A program made the position numbers and the translations under genes. From NCBI GenBank assembly GCA_025463055.1, contig JAOAPV010000093.1:16189-80188 (forward strand): a stretch of 64,000 nucleotides of DNA, in the 5' to 3' direction. Source of the DNA: Candidatus Acidiferrum typicum. GTDB taxonomy: Bacteria; Acidobacteriota; Terriglobia; Acidiferrales; UBA7541. Position 1 is the first letter of the stretch. Every line of letters begins with the position of its first letter. Positions 1 to 9,505 of this stretch are shown here, in pieces. The notes beneath the pieces were generated by a model. The model made no database searches, was not told the DNA's origin, and saw only the letters and a program-made list of their open reading frames with translations.

Positions 1-753
1 GTTCGCCATGCGTTTCTGGGCGGTCACGGCATCGAGCTATCCTCCACCTGTGGAGGAATGAATTCAATGACCTTCGAAGATATGCTCTTCGAAGCTGCCG
101 TAGGCCCCTTTTTAACCATCAACTCCCACTCCAGGATTGGGGTCTGGTCGATCTCCATCAAAGACATAAACATGGCTGATTCTGTGGGCGATCCGAAACC
201 TCCATTGATCGACGCACATTGCCAGTGTGCCGGTATTTGGGGGGTGCAAGTCACCAATAGCTACACGGACGGCCCCCAATTGACCACTGGAGATCCCATC
301 TTGGACTTGGAAGTTTGGAGTCCCTTTCCGGGTTCCGGATATAAGATTGCGCAGTCTTCCGGGTACGTGTTGCACACCCCGTCGGCAATTTACAATGCAA
401 TGCCGACTTTTCAAGTGAACGGGACATCGGGTTTCAGCATCAACCCCAGCTCACAGCCGGCACGCACGATTCAGTCCGGCCAGACCGCGGTCTATCCCCT
501 GACGGTCATGGCTAGTTCCGGATTTAAACAAACGGTCGAGTTCAGCTGCAGTGGACAGCCGTCCGAGTCAACTTGTACAGTCGCGCCATCCTCAACCGCG
601 TTGAATGGCCCAAATTCAGCTCCATTCATCGTTGCTGTCGCAACCACAGCTCGAGCCAATGGAACCGGTTTGCAACTCGCCCTAGCCGCTTACGACCTTC
701 CGACCATCGACTGCTCGCCGTCCTGCTTGTATGCATTGCGCTCGTATCGATGA
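1..753 (+). CDS. Secreted beta-helix protein with C-terminal Ig-like repeat (5' partial)
   Basis: The reading frame is open to the left edge, so the N-terminus is missing. The first ~130 residues match the end of the beta-helix protein at 6346-7410: both have a CGG-N-S-TFED segment and a following GVW...IN/FADS strand. About residues 150-215 form an Ig-like module of the secreted acidobacterial type (IQSGQTAVYPLTV, SCSG, TCTVAPSS). After about base 670 the frame stops looking like the family; the usual hydrophobic tail and TYTLTITG ending continue in another frame (690-1022). The gene is therefore frameshifted near 665-700. It probably encoded a surface or secreted carbohydrate-binding or lyase-like protein of the EPS locus; the substrate is unknown. 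Confidence 0.7.
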   Translation, partial: VRHAFLGGHGIELSSTCGGMNSMTFEDMLFEAAVGPFLTINSHSRIGVWSISIKDINMADSVGDPKPPLIDAHCQCAGIWGVQVTNSYTDGPQLTTGDPILDLEVWSPFPGSGYKIAQSSGYVLHTPSAIYNAMPTFQVNGTSGFSINPSSQPARTIQSGQTAVYPLTVMASSGFKQTVEFSCSGQPSESTCTVAPSSTALNGPNSAPFIVAVATTARANGTGLQLALAAYDLPTIDCSPSCLYALRSYR

Positions 754-1022
754 TTAAGATCATTGATCCGTCGAAATTGGCCCAGCCCACCTATGCTCAT
801 GCCCTTTTTTTTTGCACTCTGCTTTTTACGGCCCTGGTCATTTCCTCCTGCGCACGGGTCGACGCGAATGGAAAGGCTGCGCCGGCCGGCGGACCTTCTG
901 GGAGTGCTGCAGCAAACCCCGGGACAGCCCCCGGCACTTACACATTGACCATCACTGGCAGGTGCACATCCTGTTCTACCAAAATCACACATGAGACCAG
1001 CCTGATCTTGGTTCTGCAATGA
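690..1022 (+). pseudogene. Out-of-frame C-terminal segment of the 1-753 gene
   Basis: In the third forward frame this stretch encodes a hydrophobic segment (LLAVLLVCIALVSM), a second one (FFCTLLFTALVISSCAR), a Gly/Ala/Pro-rich linker and a final GTAPGTYTLTITG strand ending in LILVLQ. This is the usual C-terminal layout of the Ig-repeat family whose preceding part lies in frame 1 of 1-753. The two halves join with a -1 or +2 shift around 665-700. Either the gene is broken or the assembly has an indel. The segment has no start codon or ribosome site of its own. Confidence 0.55.
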
Positions 1023-1092
1023 CAGTGGGCAGTCGGTTCCCTCAGAATTAGGCCGCTCGCCCCATCGCGACCGTTGAAGCCAAGGCCTCTCC

Positions 1093-2319
1093 CTAAGTGT
1101 TCCCATCGCGGGACCGTTTCCCTGCCCGCCCATCGGCCCTATCCACAGCGACTTGAATCGCTGTGACCGTCGCAGCAATGTTGTGCTCTGGCGACCATGT
1201 GTACATGTGCGCTAGGCAGGCGCGGCCAACGGATGCAAGAAACCCTCGATCCGTTGCGACGCGCCGCAAAACACCCGCCAATGCCGCAATGTCCCCGCAT
1301 GGATAAACGAAACTGCCCTCTGTGGGACTTATCAGGTCTCTCGCAGCACCGACGCGATCACTCGCGATAACCGCGCAACCACAACACATGGCCTCGTTCA
1401 CCACAACGCCAAAAGGCTCGTACTCCGAAGGTAGCACCATCAGATCCGCCGATCTGTAGACGGATGGCAGCATCCCCTGATTGACGAACCCCAAGAAGCG
1501 AACGCGCGAGACTACACCCAGCGCCTTGGCTTCCGATTCGAGTTGTTCTTTCAGCGGGCCGTCGCCCGCGAAGACGAGCAGGGCGTTCGAAATCGCTGCT
1601 TTCGCAAAGGCCTGAAGAAGATCAAACGGCCGTTTCCAGGATTGCAGCTTCGCGGAAAAGAGAATGACCAGATCCCCGGGCGAAGCGCCCCACGAGGCAC
1701 GGACCGCCGAACCGTCAACGTTTTTGCACTGTTCCGTCCACCAATCGTTGTCCACCGTATAGGGCGTTAACGTAATACGTTCGCGGGGGAGCCCGAGAGA
1801 ACGCATCAACTCCAGCGTGCCTGAAGACGGAACAATCACCTGATCAGCGAGACCAAACAGTTTCGGCCAAATAGCTTTTTTGAACGACCGCTTCCACGCG
1901 CGTCCGTCCCGGGGAGCCAACGTGGTCGCGTCGGTGCCAAAGAGAAACTTAGCTTTTGAGAGCTTGGTGACCAGGTACGTGATCCAAAACGTTGCGCGTA
2001 CATAGCCGACAAAAGAGACCACCGCATCGTAGTGGCCCGTTCTGATGAGTTTCCAGAGTCCTGGATTGTAGAGCCCTCGAAAGGATTCGGCGTTTGAACC
2101 TTTGTTCGGAACGTGAGACCACGGGTAACCCGAAAGGAGCGGTATGTCCCACTGGACAGTCGTTTCAAATTCCGGGTCAAACGCCGCTTCGGCCCCACGG
2201 AGACTGCAATACGCTACCTGCATGTCAATTTCAGGCCGCGCCGCAAAACGTCGGAAAAGAGGCGCTTGGTATTGGACGGGGTGAGAAGCCACAAAAAGAA
2301 CTCGGTAGCGCCTGGGCAT
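1093..2319 (-). CDS. GT4-type glycosyltransferase
   Basis: A 408-residue retaining glycosyltransferase of the GT-B fold. The N-terminal half begins with a beta strand of the type RVLFVASHPVQYQ, common in this branch. The C-terminal nucleotide-sugar domain has the FSAKLQSWKRP and FAGDGPLKEQLE strands and an E-x7-E motif (EPFGVVVNE) followed by AMCCGCAVIAS. It probably transfers a sugar to a lipid-linked EPS repeat unit at the inner membrane. It reads toward the left edge and is separated by about 200 bases from the next glycosyltransferase on the same strand. Donor and acceptor cannot be told from sequence. Confidence 0.88.
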   Translation of the reverse strand: MPRRYRVLFVASHPVQYQAPLFRRFAARPEIDMQVAYCSLRGAEAAFDPEFETTVQWDIPLLSGYPWSHVPNKGSNAESFRGLYNPGLWKLIRTGHYDAVVSFVGYVRATFWITYLVTKLSKAKFLFGTDATTLAPRDGRAWKRSFKKAIWPKLFGLADQVIVPSSGTLELMRSLGLPRERITLTPYTVDNDWWTEQCKNVDGSAVRASWGASPGDLVILFSAKLQSWKRPFDLLQAFAKAAISNALLVFAGDGPLKEQLESEAKALGVVSRVRFLGFVNQGMLPSVYRSADLMVLPSEYEPFGVVVNEAMCCGCAVIASDRVGAARDLISPTEGSFVYPCGDIAALAGVLRRVATDRGFLASVGRACLAHMYTWSPEHNIAATVTAIQVAVDRADGRAGKRSRDGNT

Positions 2320-2516
2320 CAGGGAATCCCACGTTCAACTGATTTCTTAGGAGTCCCCGGAGACGCTGCGGAAATTACTAGCCCACGCCGCGAAACCGTC
2401 CTCGCAGCAATTGCTCCAAACCGAAAGCCTTTGCGCAAACTAAAGCCCCGCATACTTCCCGAGCACATGATCGCCGACGAATTCACAAGAACCGGGGTTC
2501 CTAAGCGCATGTGGCA

Positions 2517-3683
2517 CTAGGATTTGGAATCGTAGAGCTCTCGATACAGCTGCGCGTGAGCCGCTATCATTGCTTCTCGCGAATAACAATCCACCACGCG
2601 CTGCTTTGCCTGAACTCCTAGACGAGACGCCCAGGCAGAATCGTCCAAAAGACTGCCCAGTTGCTGTGCAAGATCCTTCGCGTCGCCAACGCGAAACGTG
2701 AGCCCGGCGTTACCTAGGACCTCCTTGAAAGCTCCGAGATCGGATGCGATAACCGGAAGCCCCCTCGACATGTTCTCCGCCACGACCAAGCCAAAGACTT
2801 CACCTCCAAGCGACGGTACGACAACCGCACTCGCGGTTGCCAAAATGGATTCCACTTCGGTTGCATCCAGATACCCCATAAAACGGGTGCAGGAGGAGAG
2901 ATGGAGCTCTCGTGCATGTTCCTGAAGCTTGGTGCGCTCCGGACCGTCGCCAATGAGGATGAGTTCAAATGATCGCTTTTGCGATCGAAGGATACTCGCA
3001 GCCTCCAATAGGACGCGGATGCCCTTACTGCTTACCAGCCTTCCCTGGAAGACGATTATGGGCGGACCGGATACCGCAGGCGAGCGCCGAAACGAAGCCA
3101 TCGGTTCGATACCGTGCGGAATCACTCGCATGTGAGGGAGACGCAGAACGCCAGCGAGAAATTCGGTCGGCGTGATATTGGCCGCTATGTGCGAACAAAG
3201 GAATCGCCTAACAAAGGTTAGCAACCAAAGCTTCCACGACGCGAGCCAATTGCCATCGGACCGGCAGCGCAAACACTCTGAATAGTTCCCTGCCATGAAG
3301 TGCCCGCAGCACGGAATACTGGCCGGCTCAATGAGCAACTGTCCCGTTGGACAAATAGTCTGAAAACCATGATGCTCGATGATCACAGGTTTGCGTCCCA
3401 ACAGGCCAAGTATGTGAGGGACCAGGGCAGGGCCAGCCAGGTGAATAAGGTCCGACGAACGTATCTCTTGCCACAACCGACGAAGGCCCGGCTGGCGGAG
3501 AACGCGGAACGGAAGCACGGAGTCATCGAAGCCTCCCGCCGGCGTTTGCGTGACAATCGTGATTTCGAACTCAGACAAATCCCTCGCATGGACCTCGGCC
3601 AGGCCCCGAGCCATTGTGAGAACAATGGTTTCGGCCCCGCCAACGCTCGGGGCGAAATAGTGAGAGTAGAGTAGGATGTTCAC
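2517..3683 (-). CDS. GT4-type glycosyltransferase
   Basis: 388 residues, starting MNILLYSHYFAPSVGGAE, the classic N-terminus of GT4 enzymes (GG of the acceptor-side loop). The C-terminal domain has VFQGRLVSSKGI, LIGDGPERTKL and the E-x7-E motif EVFGLVVAE. A cluster of cysteines around residues 125-140 (CCGHF...CLRCR) is unusual and could bind a metal or form disulfides. It is transcribed divergently from the glycosyltransferase at 3836, so the 150-base gap between them probably holds promoters for both. Role in EPS assembly is inferred from context. Confidence 0.88.
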   Translation of the reverse strand: MNILLYSHYFAPSVGGAETIVLTMARGLAEVHARDLSEFEITIVTQTPAGGFDDSVLPFRVLRQPGLRRLWQEIRSSDLIHLAGPALVPHILGLLGRKPVIIEHHGFQTICPTGQLLIEPASIPCCGHFMAGNYSECLRCRSDGNWLASWKLWLLTFVRRFLCSHIAANITPTEFLAGVLRLPHMRVIPHGIEPMASFRRSPAVSGPPIIVFQGRLVSSKGIRVLLEAASILRSQKRSFELILIGDGPERTKLQEHARELHLSSCTRFMGYLDATEVESILATASAVVVPSLGGEVFGLVVAENMSRGLPVIASDLGAFKEVLGNAGLTFRVGDAKDLAQQLGSLLDDSAWASRLGVQAKQRVVDCYSREAMIAAHAQLYRELYDSKS

Positions 3684-3835
3684 GCCAAATTCACGCCAAA
3701 GACCGAACGATGAGAGAGCTCGACAGCAAGCGGACTATATGGGATACGCAGCATCTTACCGATCTTACTGCATTAGGCGATTCCTTCAAATGCGACCAAT
3801 GGACACGCCATCGCGTCTCTCTGAAGGACACCTTG

Positions 3836-5062
3836 ATGCGGATCGCCGTAATTTCTCCATTCGTTGACAAACAGCACGGCACCGAACGTTGTTTAGCAGA
3901 ACTGATGGAGCGGCTCGTTTCTAACTACCCGTGTGAAATTCACCTGTATGCTCAGCGCGTCGACGATGTCGCCGTCGAGTGCATGATCGAAGGCTCGAAT
4001 CCCCGCGGACCCGGAATTCGCTGGCACAAAGTTCCCTCTATTCCGGGCCCCCATTTGGTGCAGTACCTTTGGTGGTTCGCTGCAAACACGTTGCTACGCT
4101 GGTGGCACCGGCGATCAGGAAAGGTCTTTTCGGACGTTCTGTTTTCGCCCGGAGTCAATGCGTGGAACCCGGACGTAGTCCATGTCCACATCGTATTTGA
4201 AGAGTTCTACCAGCGCGTGAGGAATGAACTCCGCTTCCGAAGCACTCCGGTTTTGAGCTGGCCCGTGCTCCTTCATCGCCGCCTGTACTATGGTTTGGCT
4301 CGTTGGCTGGAAGTACGAATCTACCCCAAGAAACGGGTCCGGTTGGCCGCGGTTTCGCGCATGGTTCAAGATCAGTTGGCAACCTACTTCCACCGTTCCG
4401 ATGCTAAATGCGTTCGGAACGGCGTAAACTTGAGTCAATTCGCGCCTGCCATTCGATTGGAACGGCGCTCACAAGCCCGCGACCGCCTAGCCATACCTGC
4501 CCAAACGTTCGTATTCTTATTGATCGGAAATGACTGGCGAACAAAGGGCTTGCACCTAGCCATCGAAGCTTTCGGTATCTGCAATGAGTTACCTATACAC
4601 CTTTTGGTCGTTGGGCGTGACCAGACACGGCCATTCCTGCAACGGATCCATCAGCTTAATATCACAGACCGGATAACCTTCTTACCGCCCGCACGTGACA
4701 CGATGCATTTCTATGCGGCGGCGGATGCTTACGTAGGCCCGTCGCTGGAAGACGCTTTCGGGCTACCGGTCTTAGAAGCCATGGCATGCGGCCTTCCGGT
4801 GATTACTAGCATGAATGCTGGGGTGAGTGAACTCATCGAGGATCGTTCGAACGGTCTGCTGTTGCACGACCCTGGAAACGTCGTCGAATTAGTCACTTTG
4901 ATCCGAACGCTGGTTTCCGATTCCGCCTTAAGAGAGGTTCTTGCGAGTAATGCATTGAAAACCGCCGAACGCTGTACATGGGACGAGAGCGCGGCTGCAT
5001 TGTGGCACCTTCTAAACGAAGTGCTCGCAGGAAAACGGTCTGGTTCAGATAAGCATCACTAA
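3836..5062 (+). CDS. GT4-type glycosyltransferase
   Basis: About 408 residues from the ATG at 3836 (MRIAVISPFVDKQHGTER). This start is preferred because an AAGGA-type ribosome site lies just upstream and the fold's first beta strand begins here. The open frame continues 42 codons further upstream (to 3710) but that extension has no family likeness. The donor-binding domain shows FLLIGNDWRTKG, LLVVGRD and EDAFGLPVLEAMACGLPVI, the E-x7-E region. It is likely a cytoplasmic or membrane-associated sugar transferase for EPS repeat-unit assembly. Confidence 0.87.
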   Translation: MRIAVISPFVDKQHGTERCLAELMERLVSNYPCEIHLYAQRVDDVAVECMIEGSNPRGPGIRWHKVPSIPGPHLVQYLWWFAANTLLRWWHRRSGKVFSDVLFSPGVNAWNPDVVHVHIVFEEFYQRVRNELRFRSTPVLSWPVLLHRRLYYGLARWLEVRIYPKKRVRLAAVSRMVQDQLATYFHRSDAKCVRNGVNLSQFAPAIRLERRSQARDRLAIPAQTFVFLLIGNDWRTKGLHLAIEAFGICNELPIHLLVVGRDQTRPFLQRIHQLNITDRITFLPPARDTMHFYAAADAYVGPSLEDAFGLPVLEAMACGLPVITSMNAGVSELIEDRSNGLLLHDPGNVVELVTLIRTLVSDSALREVLASNALKTAERCTWDESAAALWHLLNEVLAGKRSGSDKHH

Positions 5063-5371
5063 TTCCCGCTCTTCGCAGCAGAGCAATGAGTCGCACGCGT
5101 TGCGTTCAACCTACGATACCCAAGGTTTCAAATTTTGATGGTACTTTCAGCATGGACCCAAGGATTCGCCCATCGCGGAATCTTGTCGGATGGGCCGGTG
5201 CCACTACACGTCGAGACCTTAGGCGAGAGCGATACAACACAATCCGAAGCTATCTCATCACGAGAGCGACGAAGCGAAAGCCTCTTTCCTTTTAGGTTCC
5301 ACGAAAAACGGCGCTACGGACCAAGGCATTGCTGCTAAGATTTCTTGTCCGTTACAAGCGAAAGGAACAAG

Positions 5372-6205
5372 ATGTATTCTCCCAAGGAGTATTGGGCAGG
5401 TTTAGCCGAACAGTATGATTCGGCAGATTCCTCCGGATTCGCGCCCATTTTGCATCCCGAAGCTCCCTCCTGGTTCAACGACGCCATCGATCACATACAA
5501 TTTCGCGCTGTCGAGCGTGCTGTCGCGATAGCAAAGCTTCCACCTGGTGCACGATTTCTCGATGTGGGTTGCGGGACAGGCCGCTGGGTGCGACGTTATC
5601 GAGAACTCGGGTTTTCTCCAATGGGAGTGGATGCAACGATCGGCATGCTCCACATCGCGCGCTCCCACCGAACGTCGGCTCCCCTCGCCGCCGGGCTGGC
5701 TTATAACTTGCCTTTCCCCAACGATGTGTTCGACTGCATATCCGACATCACCGTCGTCCAACACATCCCTCACAAGCTTCAGCCGGCAGCGCTGCGCGAA
5801 ATGATCCGCGTTCTCAAGCCTGGCGGCAGAATGATACTGTTCGAGCTAATCCGCGGGGAAGGATCGCATATCTTTCCCCGAAAACCGCAGGATTGGATTC
5901 GGGAAGTCGAATCTTGTGGAGCTACATTGATCGGTTCTTTTGGTCAGGAATACTTTTTCCCCGACCGCCTTTTTGTTCGCCTCACACAAACACTCTTGGG
6001 GCGGAAGCGGAACCACACTGGTCAGGTCCGGGCTATTTCTCATGATTCCCCTTCTTTAAAAGAGAAAAGCCTGACGCGCCGCCTATATTGGCGAATTCGT
6101 CGAATTATTGTTCCCTTTTCCGTGTGGACTGAGCCAGTTTGCGCAAATGTCTTCCCTGCGTCCACGGCTACTCACGGCGTGTTCGTATTTCGAAAAAAAC
6201 TGTGA
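5372..6205 (+). CDS. Class I SAM-dependent methyltransferase
   Basis: A Methyltransf_11/25-like enzyme of about 277 residues. Motif I is FLDVGCGTGRW, the acidic loop follows at GVDATIGML, and a post-I motif appears at FDCISDITVVQHIP with LREMIRVLKPGGRMILFE after it. The ATG at 5372 is chosen because AAAGGAA lies 6 bases upstream; a TTG at 5345 is the alternative. The C-terminal ~90 residues are basic and atypical. It sits between a glycosyltransferase and a beta-helix protein, so methylation of an EPS sugar or lipid-linked precursor is a reasonable inference. Confidence 0.85.
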   Translation: MYSPKEYWAGLAEQYDSADSSGFAPILHPEAPSWFNDAIDHIQFRAVERAVAIAKLPPGARFLDVGCGTGRWVRRYRELGFSPMGVDATIGMLHIARSHRTSAPLAAGLAYNLPFPNDVFDCISDITVVQHIPHKLQPAALREMIRVLKPGGRMILFELIRGEGSHIFPRKPQDWIREVESCGATLIGSFGQEYFFPDRLFVRLTQTLLGRKRNHTGQVRAISHDSPSLKEKSLTRRLYWRIRRIIVPFSVWTEPVCANVFPASTATHGVFVFRKKL

Positions 6206-6345
6206 GTCCGTCCGTCGGGTCTCTCCAGACGCACCAGGTTGGCGTATTCCACTCCTACAGACAGGATGCGAAACGTCTCGCCGTATCAGATCCCTCTTCG
6301 ATTCGGACGAAATCCACACATACAACTCAATTCGGAGTATTCCCG

Positions 6346-7410
6346 ATGAAAAATCTACTACTTGCAAGAACAAGCCTCTTCTGGCTTATACGGACGCTCC
6401 TCCTGTCCTCTCTGGCTCTGCGATTACTCTTGGGGAGTCTAGCGCCAGCACAAACCGTTGCCCCTTACTCCTATTGGATTAATGTGCTGGAGACCGGAGC
6501 CAAGGGAGACGGCGTCGCCGATGACTCCCCCGCTATCTTACGAGCGGTTCGCCGCGCTATCGAGCGCGGCAGGAATGGTGGCAACGTGGTGTATTTCCCT
6601 CCTTCGCATTGCTATAACATCGCTTCACCTCTCGAACTGCCCGACCCGCCCGTGCGGGTGATGCTTTTTTTTGATTCCTGTCTGACCCTCAATGCCACCG
6701 TCACGATTCACGGTATGTACAATCTGCACGGGAATAGTAGTGGGCCCAAAATGGCGTTCTCCACGGACAACCTTGCGGACCTCGATGTGGGCTACAAGGT
6801 AGCGCCCGCGATTCGTATTCAGGGGGCTGGTACACGCCTGGAAAACTTGAGGATCGGATATATGCACGGAAGCGCGGACGGAATTGTGATCGACCATTCC
6901 GCCCGAGTAACGCTCAAGAACGTGTGGGTGCAGATGGATCAACACAATAAAGCGGGAATCCCACTAAAGATTACGGGCGGCTTTGGCTACGAAATCGACG
7001 ACGGCGGCTATTCATCCGCGTGGGACGCAACAAGCCCGAGCATACAAATAAACGAAGATCCCGTGGCCTGTAACTGGACGGGCATCGTCCGCCTACGACA
7101 TGCATTCCTGTCGGCTCACGGAATTGTCATCAATGAGCGTTGCGGAGGTGTGAACTCCCTCACTTTTGAGGACATCCTCTACGAAAGCGCGCGGGACCCC
7201 TTCGTAACGATATTCGCGCTGGGCGGGAGCGGTGTGTGGGGACTGGACCTTCGCGGTGTCAATTTTGCGGATTCCCAGAGCCCCGCACCGCCCATGATTT
7301 ACGTCCACAGCCCTCTCCATCGCGTGCGCAGTATCAGCGTCGTCAATTCCGTTACGGACGGATCGAAGATGTTGGACGGTGATCCGGTGTCTGGTGTCAA
7401 TGTATGGTGA
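6346..7410 (+). CDS. Secreted right-handed beta-helix protein (pectate-lyase-3-like)
   Basis: 354 residues from the ATG at 6346, which has GGAG 9 bases upstream. A signal peptide (about residues 1-35, ending near LAPAQ) is followed by the glycan-lyase/GH28-type opening VLETGAKGDGVADDSPAI, then NVVYFPPSHCYNI and repeated beta-helix rungs. Such folds serve as polysaccharide lyases, epimerases or phage/EPS depolymerases, acting outside the inner membrane. The C-terminus stops after GDPVSGVNVW, just where its paralog at 1-753 continues into Ig-like sequence, so this copy lacks the Ig tail. Catalytic residues cannot be assigned. Confidence 0.78.
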   Translation: MKNLLLARTSLFWLIRTLLLSSLALRLLLGSLAPAQTVAPYSYWINVLETGAKGDGVADDSPAILRAVRRAIERGRNGGNVVYFPPSHCYNIASPLELPDPPVRVMLFFDSCLTLNATVTIHGMYNLHGNSSGPKMAFSTDNLADLDVGYKVAPAIRIQGAGTRLENLRIGYMHGSADGIVIDHSARVTLKNVWVQMDQHNKAGIPLKITGGFGYEIDDGGYSSAWDATSPSIQINEDPVACNWTGIVRLRHAFLSAHGIVINERCGGVNSLTFEDILYESARDPFVTIFALGGSGVWGLDLRGVNFADSQSPAPPMIYVHSPLHRVRSISVVNSVTDGSKMLDGDPVSGVNVW

Positions 7411-7546
7411 CAATGGGAACCGCGCGCCCTTCTACTTCCATTCAAGAGCAGGGATTCCCGGGCGGCCCTTCTCGAGCGAGGCACGTCGCCGAGCGGCGGG
7501 TCTGCGGAAGGCAGCAGCCGCGCGAATAATGTCATAATCATGTCGA

Positions 7547-8260
7547 ATGAATTTCCCTAATCTCGTTCCGTTTGACACCTTCGTGGGACGATTGCTGAGG
7601 CTACCGCTTCGATTGATTCCGAACGGTACTTGTATCCCAGTGCTTTCCGGCCCCAATCGTGGCCACCGGTTCATTAAAGGGGCGGGGACGAATGGATACT
7701 GGTTTGGAAGTGCGGAGCGCGAGCACCAGACCTTGGCCATGAAACACATTGGTCCCGGACAGATCGTGTACGACATCGGTGCAAACGTCGGACTGCACAC
7801 TTTGCTCTTCTCAAGGCTGGTCGGTGAACAAGGGCGGGTATTTGCGTTTGAGCCGGCGCCCGATACCGCTGCCCTCCTCGCCGAGCACGTGAGACTCAAT
7901 CGCAAAACAAACGTAACCATCATCCAGAAGGCCATAGCTGGTCACGCAGGTGAAATGCGGTTTTCTGCGAGTGTGGACTCGCGCATTAGACGCTTTGATG
8001 TCGGGGGAGAAACCACCGTGCTTTCAGTTACGCTTGATCAGATGGTGCGAGATCTGCCGCCGCCTGCTTGCATCAAGATGGATATTGAGGGAGCAGAGGT
8101 CGAGGCATTGCAAGGGGCCGCCGAGTGCTTCCAACGCTACAGGCCTAAACTATTTCTTGCCACCCATGACACCGACGGCCCCTGTTGCGCCCTGTTGAGG
8201 TCGTGGGGCTACAACATTGAATTCTTTGCGGGGCCGGACCTGCTGGCATTGCCAAACTAG
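7547..8260 (+). CDS. FkbM family methyltransferase
   Basis: 237 residues. The SAM-binding motif VYDIGANVGLHTLLFSRL is at about residues 72-90, FAFEPAP is the acidic loop, and the FkbM hallmark IKMDIEGAEVEALQGA lies near residue 175. Such enzymes commonly O-methylate sugars in EPS and LPS loci. A second FkbM gene follows at 8439 on the same strand, only distantly alike, so the two probably modify different positions. The start is the ATG at 7547, with no strong ribosome site visible. Confidence 0.87.
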   Translation: MNFPNLVPFDTFVGRLLRLPLRLIPNGTCIPVLSGPNRGHRFIKGAGTNGYWFGSAEREHQTLAMKHIGPGQIVYDIGANVGLHTLLFSRLVGEQGRVFAFEPAPDTAALLAEHVRLNRKTNVTIIQKAIAGHAGEMRFSASVDSRIRRFDVGGETTVLSVTLDQMVRDLPPPACIKMDIEGAEVEALQGAAECFQRYRPKLFLATHDTDGPCCALLRSWGYNIEFFAGPDLLALPN

Positions 8261-8438
8261 AAGTCATTGCGAGTCGGATTTGCGGCGTCACAATGCGTGG
8301 CACCACGCGACATGCAAGCTTTCGACGCTTCAAGCGTTTCCCAATTGAAGGGAGCATTACACTCTGCTTACGCCAAGAAGCATACTCCGGCTCGCCACGC
8401 CTCCCTACTTTTTCCAACCGCTGCAAATCCTAAAGAGA

Positions 8439-9296
8439 TTGAGGCTTGAATACTTGTGGCGCTCCAAACGGGAAGCGTTTGTGCAGCTTCCTTGGGGGTT
8501 GTCTGTAAAGATTAATCCGCACGACACCATCGGATATGACATTGCTAGCCAGGGGTTATACGAAATTGGCGTGACGGAAACACTTTGGCGATTAACCGAC
8601 CCAGGGGATCTGGCTATCGACGCCGGCGCCAACATAGGCTACACCGCGAGTATTCTCGGGAGGCGAGTGGGTCCGAAGGGAAAAGTAATTTGCTTCGAGC
8701 CGCATCCCGATGTTTTTGACTCTCTCCAGGAGAATGTAGAAGCTTGGAAAAAAGACTCGAAGTGCGGCTCCTTTGTGCTCTACCAAGCGGCATTAGGTGC
8801 AGAAAATGGGAGTGCCTCCCTTCACACAAATGACTGGTTCCTTACCAATCGCGGCACTGCATGGGTTTCAAACAACAGTGAGGCTACTCCCGACCACCGA
8901 ATAATCGATGTGCCCATTCGGAATCTGGACAGCCTTGTGAGTGAGGACGAAACGATCGGTGTTCTCAAGATGGACGTCCAAGGAAGCGAGTTAGGGGTTC
9001 TGCAAGGCATGACGCGGCTGCTCAGAAGTCATGCTGTTCGCGACATCGTTTTTGAAGAGGAGCGCACCTTTCCGGCTCCTACTCACGAATATCTAAAGGC
9101 CAAGGGATATTCCGTCTTTGGACTGCAAGAGCGCTTCGCCAGGGTCCATTGTCTTCCCGATGCACAGCCTATTTTCGATCCCGTTATGGGTGCGGTTCCA
9201 AATTACCTCGCGACCATAAATCCGGAACGCGCGAAGGCAAGGCTCGGCCCAGCGGTGTGGAGATCATTCGGACCTGGCAGGTTCTTCGGGATCTAG
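8439..9296 (+). CDS. FkbM family methyltransferase
   Basis: 285 residues with LAIDAGANIGYTASILGR (SAM motif I), ICFEPHPDVFDSL and the FkbM signature LKMDVQGSELGVLQGM. The start shown is a TTG (RLEYLWRSK...) with a weak AAAGAG just upstream; the frame is open back to 8349 without an ATG, so the true start is uncertain. A long C-terminal tail (FDPVMGAVPNYLATINPE onward) goes beyond the core fold. It is likely a sugar O-methyltransferase of the EPS locus, in tandem with the FkbM gene at 7547. Confidence 0.85.
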   Translation: MRLEYLWRSKREAFVQLPWGLSVKINPHDTIGYDIASQGLYEIGVTETLWRLTDPGDLAIDAGANIGYTASILGRRVGPKGKVICFEPHPDVFDSLQENVEAWKKDSKCGSFVLYQAALGAENGSASLHTNDWFLTNRGTAWVSNNSEATPDHRIIDVPIRNLDSLVSEDETIGVLKMDVQGSELGVLQGMTRLLRSHAVRDIVFEEERTFPAPTHEYLKAKGYSVFGLQERFARVHCLPDAQPIFDPVMGAVPNYLATINPERAKARLGPAVWRSFGPGRFFGI

Positions 9297-9505
9297 CCCA
9301 AGGATTGTAGTTCTTTAGTTGGCGGCAACACTGGTAATCATCGTTCGCACGCCACAACCCTGGCCCATCGGTCGAAGTCTCGTCGTCCATTTTAGCGACG
9401 AAGTTCAGAGCCCACACCCAACACCTAATCGCCTCAGCCGATACCAGGGTTAATGCTTAAACCACTATAAGCGCAAGGGAGGGAACATACTCTCGGCAAT
9501 CACGT

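Noticed and set aside
690..1178. A 162-codon minus-strand frame
   Set aside because: It is antisense to the Ig-tailed gene's C-terminus and has no family-like segments.
2319..2510. A 63-codon minus-strand frame between two glycosyltransferases
   Set aside because: No ribosome site, composition without protein likeness, and its stop touches the start of the next gene by chance.
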